Shown here one piece after another: positions 54,401 through 63,400 of a stretch of DNA of 64,000 bases. The translations under genes and the position numbers were made by a program. The notes beneath the pieces were generated by a model, which ran no database searches, was not told where the DNA came from, and was given only the letters and a program-made list of their open reading frames with translations. The DNA comes from Planctomycetaceae bacterium (GTDB taxonomy: Bacteria > Planctomycetota > Planctomycetia > Pirellulales > Pirellulaceae). The stretch is taken from assembly GCA_020638975.1 (NCBI GenBank), contig JACKHN010000018.1, positions 1-64,000 on the forward strand. Direction: 5' to 3'. The number at the start of each line of letters is the position of its first letter. Position 1 is the stretch's first letter.

Positions 54401-57400
54401 GAATCGCGGCACCGTCAAATTAACTTCGGTGATTGGTGGAAACGGCGACCTGGCCGGAGCATTTGCGAATTCATCAGGAGATTATGACTGGTATCAAATC
54501 GCTGGAGTCGATGCGGGGCAGATTATCACGGTTGATGTAGATGCAGTTACGAGGCGAGGCGGTTCGACGCTCGATTCGTCGGTGGGAATTTATCTCCCTG
54601 GACAAACGACGCCCTTGGCATTTAACGACAACGACGGAGTCAGCACGGACAGCTATCTAACGTTCGCGGCACCATCGGCCGGACAGTACTTTGTCGTTGT
54701 ACACGGGCACCGAATCGATGCCTTAAACCCAGCAGCCGCTTTTCAAACGGCACCCGATATCGCCAGCTCAGGTGCCGGAGCCGACAGTAGTGGTGTGTAC
54801 GATCTGACGATTCACGTCGACACCGCACTAATAAGCACCACGCCAATCGTGCTACCCACCGGATCTGGCGGGGAGGATTTCGACGGAACGATCAATTCCG
54901 CCGTGGCGACAGGTATCCAAGGGCGTGGGGCCGTCATTATCCCTGCGACAATCGGCAACGCGAATCCCACAATTACCAATGGCGACTACGATTGGTACTC
55001 CATCACGGTGGGAACCGATCAACTAATTACGGTTGACATCGACACCGTCGTGACTTCTGGATTGGATGCTTCGGTGGCGATTTACGACGCGCAAGGCACG
55101 CTCTTGACGACGGGTGGAAACGACGGGCTGACGACCGATCCGTTCGTCACCTTCCGACCGGGTGTGCAGGGCACGTATTTCGTGGTGGTGCATGGTCACC
55201 CGGATCCGCTGAATGGTGTGCAGCAGGATCCTCGCGCGGCGAACACTGGTCGTGGCGTGCAAACTCTGGGCGACTATACCATGACAATCGTGGTTGACTC
55301 AGATCCGGTGGGTCCGCTGCCGCTGGTCCTCTCGGAGCCCAACGGCTCGAGGCCGCTCGCTAACTCAACCGGACTTGCCGGTCGAGGGGCCGTTCGCATT
55401 CCGGGAGTGATTGGTGACGATACTGCGACCACTGGTGATTATGACTGGTACTTGATCCGTGGAGCGAAAGCGGGACAGCGGATAACAGTGGACTTGGATG
55501 CCAGAACGCTGCCGGCAGGTGCGAGTTCACTTGACGCCACGATCGGATTGTATAGTGCAACCAGCCTAACTCCGATTGCGATTAACGAATCTGACGGCGA
55601 GACGGCGGATCCGTATTTGTCGTACATTACCCAAGCGGCTGGCGACTACTTCGTTGTCGTTCACGGGTTCGGTTCGCTGTTTCAATCGAATCCCAGCGTT
55701 CCAGGCTCGGGACCGGGCGCTGGAACCACTGGCCCTTACGAAATACAGATCGTACTGGACGATCTGGCGACACCCTCGGCAAGATCCGTGGCCGCCCAAG
55801 AAAACGATGGGTCGATCGGCCAGGCCACACCGACGGGGATCATCGGGGAAGGCGTCGTGGTCGTATCTGGTCGAATTGGAGATGTGCCTTTTGCCGCGAC
55901 GACGGGCGACTATGACTGGTATCAAATGTCTGGTGTGACGGCAAATCAATATATAACCGTCGACATTGATGCAGTGGGCTTGAGTCGGGGATCGACGCTC
56001 AATTCGTCCGTTGGCATCTACAACAGTCTGGGTGTATTGCTGGCAAGCAATACCGACTTCAGTAACTCACAGGATAGTTTCTTGATCTTCCAAGCGCCAG
56101 CGGACGGTGACTATTATGCGGTGGTGCACGGGAACGGCAACTTGTTCCAAACCAATCCGAACGATCCTCTGTCGGGGCGCGGGGCCGGCACTACGGGAAA
56201 CTATCTGCTCCGTCTGGCCGTACTCGACACTCCCCTACCGATTCAGGACGACAGCGGGTTAGGAAAAGATGACGGCACGCCGGGAGTGGCGGTCGGCAAC
56301 GAGCGTGTGTTTTTTGCGCCTAGCTCAACATTTACCTCAGCTAACGTCGCTCAAGAGATCGCGATGGCAATCGATGGCTCTGCCCTGGGAGCAAGCGGCA
56401 GCATTACGACTGCGACGAACAATCGGCAAATCGTGCTGCAACGTCCAAGCCTGCTCCTGCCTGACGTCGTTCTCAATCCTGGTACGACTGCCTTAGAGAT
56501 GCTCGGGAATACAAACGCTACTGCGACTAACGTGGCAATTGACCTAGTCAAGCAGCACGAAGACTTGCTGCGGATTATCAATCACAACGTCGATGATCCT
56601 GGGCCGTTGGGTCTGGAACGCGGTTCGTTGGCCGGCGATCCCTCGCCTATACCCCCTCCCAAAAATCCGTTTGGTATTCTTGGACGCGATCGCATCGGAT
56701 TTAATAGCCCTCAACGAGGACAAAGCAACAACGGCGAAGGTATTTTTATTGACGACATTGTCATTGGTTTTGCCGAACGCGGAGAACTCGTAACGGGACC
56801 GTCGGCGGGGGCGAACTTCGTTGCGAATCCACTTGTCGGCCCGAACGATATTCTGGTCGGCGAGTACCAGCTGGAGATTCGCAAGGGGACGAGGTTCCTC
56901 GGCGCATCGGGTACAACAACGGACTTCAGTGCCAGGACGTTCAATACCAATGACCGATTGCTCGAACAAGTCTCGATCGCCATGCCGCCTGCCACCGAGA
57001 TCGGTGATGGAACGACCTTTACGATCGGTGACGGTGTCCACCAAGTCACCTTCGAGTTTGAGGATCTTTCGCTGCCCGCGTCGAGCCCTAACAAAGGCAT
57101 TCAGCAAGGGCGGATCCTCGTCGGCTTCGACTCTTCGATTTCTGAGCCAGATTACGTCATCGCTCAACGCGTCCGTGACTTGATCAATGGTCCCGAAGTC
57201 CAAGCGGTTCTGAACATCTCATCGGACTCGTCGGACGGATTTTTGATTGGATCGCAATCGCTTACGAGCACCAGTAATGTCGTGTCCTTGTTCGGAGCGA
57301 TTACGACTTCGGGTCTCGCAGCGACCCTGTACGGCAATCCAAACGATCCCTCGCATTTCGGCGAACGGGGGGATGCCAATCACTTCCGCGATCAGGGTCA

Positions 57401-60400
57401 GATCCTGATCCAGTCGAACGTCGTGTCCAACGCGAGCACGTTTGGCATCGTCGTCGATCCTGGCGTCCGCGATGATCTTGCATCGGGTAACAGTTCGCCG
57501 CATCCCGGGCCGGTACGCAATCTCCGTGAACTCAATACGGATAACTTTGCACCTGGCGTTGTCATCTCAAATAACTTGCTCTTCGACAACCAGAGTGGTG
57601 CGCTCCGCTTTAGCGGTTCACCCCAAGGGCCAGGCCAGCAGAGGGCGTCAGTTCCGTTTGGACGGATTATCAACAACACGTTCGTGGCACCGGAGGACAG
57701 TATCTCGATCGGAGCGCTCATCACCGACGACAACGGCGATCTTTTCGCTTTCGATGTTGGCGGCTTGGGGTTGATCCATCTCGGTCAGACGGCACAGGCA
57801 TTTGGCGCAACAGCATTGTCGCCGACGGGCCAGCTGTTCGGCGTCCAGTTTCCGCAATCCGTCTTGTACTCGATCCAGTTCTCTTTGAACGGCGGCGCGG
57901 GACCCATTCCGACGACGCGAATCGCACCGGTTGTGGATACAAGTGGTGCTGCGGTGATCTTGAATGCACTTGGTTTTCGCGCCGACGGAAGGCTATTTGG
58001 TGCGGGGACGAACGCCAACAACCAGAACTTTATATTCGAGGTAAATCCCACCACTGGCGTGGCAACCCAACTGCTGTCGTTGGGTACTGTTGTCTCGGCG
58101 GGGGACATTGCTTTTGACGCAGCGGGTAATTTGTATGCTACAGGGACGGGCGGCGAGTTGGTATTTGCCGACGCAGCATTGACCAACGTTCAGACCATTG
58201 GCAATCTGGGCGGCCCCGACTTCTTCGGCCTTACCTTCTTCCCAGGAACTCGGTTGTTGGCATTCCGAACGACGGGGCAGATACTTGAGATTGACCCGCT
58301 CACAGCGATAGCAACGCCGCTGGCGCAACTCAACGACCCAGCGCTCGGCATCATCTTTGACGCAGCGACCTTTATTGAGCCAATTCCATTGGCTGTTGGA
58401 GTTGGCGTGGAAATCGCGAACAACGCAGCGCCAACCATCCTGAATAATGTCGTCGTAGGTTTTCAATCTGGTATCGACATCGACTCCACTTCGCAAAACA
58501 CGGTGATCGCCGGCAACATCTACCAGAGCAATAATCAGAATACCAATTTCGTAGGCGAAGATTTTGCCATCTCACTCGGCCCATTCGATCCGCTCTTCAT
58601 AAGCCGAGCACGGAAGAATTTCTACCTCGAGCCAGGCTCTTTAGCGATCGACAGTTCCGTTGATTCGCTGTTGGACCGTGACAGCTTTATCCGAGTGAAA
58701 GAACCACTTGAAATCTTGTCCTCACCGATACTTGCACCGAGCTACGACGTCACGGGGCAGCTCCGGGTGGACGATCCCGATGTCGAGCCGCCATTTGGGT
58801 TCGGCGAGAATGTCTTTATTGATCGAGGAGCGTTGGAGCGATCCGATTTCATAGGTCCCACGGTCGAGCTGATCTCTCCGCGAGATGATGATGCTGATGG
58901 CATCGATTTGCGGAATCCGGGAGCAACAATCGTCGAATTGGCGCCCGGCGTCGTATCAACCAGCTTCCGCATCCGGCTGATTGATGGGCTTCCGCCCGCT
59001 GATCCGTTTGGCGGCATCGGTGTCGACGATCTCACGGTTACTAGCGCGGCCATCTCGGTCACGCGCAATGGCGAACTGCTGCTTGACAATATCGACTACT
59101 CGTTCAGCTACAACGACACGAGCGACACCATTCAACTGACGCCTCTTTCCGGCATCTGGAAGCCAGATAGCACTTACGTAATTACCTTGAATAACAGCGA
59201 CCGGTATGTAATCACGGCGCCCGCTGGGAATGAAGTCGTCGATCGGGCTCAGTTCCGGGTCAAGGAAGTCGATGCAGTTACTGGTCTGCCCGCAACACAG
59301 CTCTTCGAGTTTGACAGCGGGTATACGATCGAGCTTCCAGAAACGCTTGCCCTTCAGGTGCCCGTCGAAGGCGGTCGGCTGGGGGGCGTTCGGGATGGTG
59401 AGCGATTCACGATCTCTGTCGCCGGCGTTCCGACGACGTTCGAGTTTGACACGAACGGCAGCTTAACGAGTAGCGGCAATACCCGCATCAGCATTACGAG
59501 TACTTCCACGCAGTCCGAGATCACCGAGTTGATCCTGGCCGCGCTTCAAGCTCCAGCCCTTCAACTAACGCCAGTCAATCTAGGCAATGGCAAGATCCAT
59601 CTCGGCAGCACGGCTGCGCACTCGCTGCTGCTGAATTCGTTCCTCGGTGAAGTTCGCTTTGCCAGCACGGGCGTGCCGCAAAACGTCGCGGATGGTGACT
59701 CGATCACGATCTCGGACGGAACCCGTGTCCTGCATTTCGAGTTTGACCGTGACGGTCAAACTCGCGCTGGTAGCATTCCGATTGGAATCACTAAGGGGCA
59801 AACCGGCACGTTGCTGACACATCGCGAATTAGGGGCGGAGCTCACAAAAGCGATTCAGACGGCGATTCTAAATGGACGAATCGACGACGATGGTGGTGCG
59901 TTGGTGGCCACAGACTTGCGGGACGGTCGCGTGCATCTTGGCGGGTCGCGATTGCACGAAGTTCGCAGAGTTGCGGGTGCAAGTTCTCAGGTGGCTCTGA
60001 CTGGCCAAGTCGGCGTCCAACAAGGGTTCGGTATCCAGACGCGAGGGGCGGCACTCCAGATCGTAGCCGATCGTGTGGGATTACAAATGCGGATGCCGAC
60101 AGGAGGCGGCGCGGATGTCTCGGACGGCCAGTTCTTTACGATCACTGAGCATGTTGCCGGTGGCACTCGATCAGCAATATTCGAGTTTGATACGAACGGA
60201 TTCGTCAGACCGGGGCGCGTGGGGATTCACGTGACAGGTACCGAAAGTCCGATGGCGCTGGCCGGTCTGGTGAAAGTCGCGATTGAGACCGCCGACATCG
60301 GGCTTTCGCCCATCACGCCGACTAGCGCGGTGCTAGATCTCGGTTCAGCCAGTTCGATGTACGTTCTCGACCTATCCAACAGCACGAACTTCCAGCAGTC

Positions 60401-63400
60401 GGGCATCTCGGACGGACAGACCTTCGTGGTCGATAATGGCGTGGGAATCTTCACCTTCGAATTCGATATTGATCAGAACGTGTCGTCGCCGAACATTGCA
60501 GTTCCCATCGTAACGGCAGGCGACGCCGCGCGAGTTGCGACGCAGATCGCGTCGGTGGTGGGAACATCGGGGCTAGGCTTCAACGCGGCACAGTTGCCGC
60601 GGAGTCTTGGGGGCGGAGTATTGGATGCTGGCGAGCCGCTCGCTATGACACACCTGTGGGATCTGTCAAACGCGAATCTGACGAAAACCGGACAAGCAGG
60701 AGGCATTCGCGATGGCGAAACGTTTACGGTAACGCTTAACGGTGTGACGAGAACGTTTGAATTGGATAGCGATGGCAGCGTTCAGACGGGCGGTGACGTG
60801 ATTTCGTTTGACAATACGAGTTCTGCGGAAGTCGTGGCCAACGCGATGGTTCCAGTACTGCGCGGTGCCGGTCTCGGTCTCAACCCTGTGTCTGTGGGAC
60901 TGGGGGCAATTGAATTGTTAAATGCCACCAGTCATATCTTGAATTTTACTCCTTTGCCAGCGGCCCCTGCAGGAGCCTCGCACCTCCGACAAATCGGAGT
61001 ATTGGGCGATGTTTCCGCCAACTCGGTCAGCTTCATTCCTGCGGCGGAGTTTTTGGGTGCACAAGTGGCGGTCAGCATTCAAGAGGCGCTCGCCGACAGT
61101 AGCCTGACGAGCGTACGTACTTCGCTTGGTGGCGGTGCCCGCGTTTTCGTCGACGGAGCGACGAATGTGGCTGCCGCCACGGGGATCCCAGCGCTCGACG
61201 GAGTTCGTGGTAGCGTTACTTTCGTCGGTGCCGTTAAGGATCTGGCAAAAAATCCGCTCAAAGCCAATCAGTTGTCTGGAGAAACTCAGTTTACGATCAC
61301 GTTGGGCGAAGTGAGAGTGGACTTCGGAGATGCCATGGATCCGTTGACGACGTTTGACGGACAGTATCCCACAAAGCAGTCAAATAATGGTGCGGCTCAC
61401 ATCATCGTGGGTGACAATCCATTGCGGCTAGGTGCCACTGTGGACGCGGAACTAGATGGGCAACCGACGAACGACGCGGTTGGAGATGATAACAATGGAG
61501 TGGATGATGAAGATGGCGTCATGGGTTTAACCGGCTTAGTTCGTGGGGTTTCGACAACCTTTACCGTGAATGCGTCCGCAGCGGCGTTCCTGGATGCATG
61601 GATCGACTTCAACCAGAATGGCAATTGGGAGGATCGTGGCGAGCAAATACTCTCCAGCGTACGCGTGAATGCAGGCAATAATGTGTTTACGATTCGCACG
61701 CCCGAGATGGCGACCTTGGGGCAAACGACCGCGCGATTCCGAATCAGCAGCCTCGGTGGGCTCCGTCCCACTGGTTTAGCCCGTGATGGTGAAGTGGAAG
61801 ACTACGCAATACGTGTGAGTCCGAACGACCGCCCGACGATCGTAGCGCCTGGAATCCCCGACGTGCCAGCCGTCGAAGATGACACGCTGGCGACCAACGC
61901 GTTGTTGAGATTTGATGTCTCGCCCTACTTTACTGATCCTGACTTAGGAGCTCCGACCAACGATATCCTGCGTTTTTCCATTCCCGAAGGTGGCATTAGC
62001 GATCCAGGGTTGGTGAGTGCTGCGTTCGACGCTGACGGCAGGACACTTCTTCTTACCCTGACGCCGAATCGGAGTGGGCAAGCACTCGTTGTGGTTCGCG
62101 CCACGGATCAGGGCGGATTGTTTGTCGAGGATTTCTTTGCAGTTACCGTTGCCCCCCAGAACGACCCGCCTTTCTTAACCGTCACGCAGTCCGCTTTCTC
62201 AGGTCGGGAAGAGATACCACTTACCCTGACGGGAATCACGGTTGGCGACGACGACGCAGCGGAGGGCGGCGGAACCGGCAAGATTGAAGTGACCCTGACG
62301 ACCCGCCGCGGCACACTCAATTTGCGTACCAACGTACCTGGCGGCGTCCGCCCTGGCGACTTCATTACGAGTGTCGACAATAGCACGACGCCTCCCACAA
62401 GGCGGCTCGTCGTTACGGCTTCGCCTGCCGCAATCAACGCAACTTTGGCTGCAAGCAACGGCTTGACATATACCGGTGACATTGATTTCTCGGGGGCTGA
62501 TTCTGTCGTAGTCACGGTCAATGACCTCGGCAACTTCCCAGGACCGGCGTCCTCGACAATACCCACCACAATCGGTGTCACGATCGATCCCGTGAACGAT
62601 GCACCCGTCCTGACCACACTTGGCGTCCAAACGGTTGCTGAAGATACCGATCTCGTACTCAACGGACTTGTGATCACTGATCCCGATGTAGGAAACGCAA
62701 CCATGCGGGTTTCCATCACCGCGACGCAGGGCATCATCCGGTTGAATAGTGCGAACGGGGTCAACCCGCAGGGACTCATATCGAGCGGTGCGAATAGTTC
62801 AGCGGCGGTAACGCTTCTGGGGACTCGCGACGAGCTAAACGCTGTGCTGAACGGGATCGTGTTCCGAGGCGAGCAGGACTTCAGCGGGATTGCTAGTGTG
62901 ACGATCAATGTCAACGACCTTGGGAATTCGCCAGGTCCCATCATGCAGCAATCGACGCAAGTCATCGATATCCAAGTGTTGGCCGTGAATGACGCACCGA
63001 CGTTCACCATTGTACAGCCGATATTGCCTCCCATCAGCGAAGATGCCGGCTTGCAGAATGTGCAACTCATTTCACTTGCCAATGTGACACGTGGCCCGGC
63101 CACGGCCACCGACGAAGCCGGACAAGCGATCAGCTTCCTGCTCTCTCGCGTTCCTGGCGCGGGCGATCTGGCCTTCAGTGTATCGCCGACCATTAACCCC
63201 GCGACCGGGGTCCTTAGTTACGCGCCATCCGCGAACTCGAATGGGCGAGCTGTCTTTGACGTAGCAGTGATGGATAGCGGAGGTGTTGCAAATGGGGGCG
63301 TGGACACCTCGGCTCCGATTCGAATCACCATCACAGTAAATGCCGTCAACGACGCGCCGCGATTCACCAAGGGTGCGAATCAGCAGATTGACGAGGACGC

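Noticed and set aside
53340..56260. CRISPR-like or recently amplified DNA tandem array
   Set aside because: The periodicity is at protein level; the DNA copies are diverged and of unequal length, and the frame stays open throughout.
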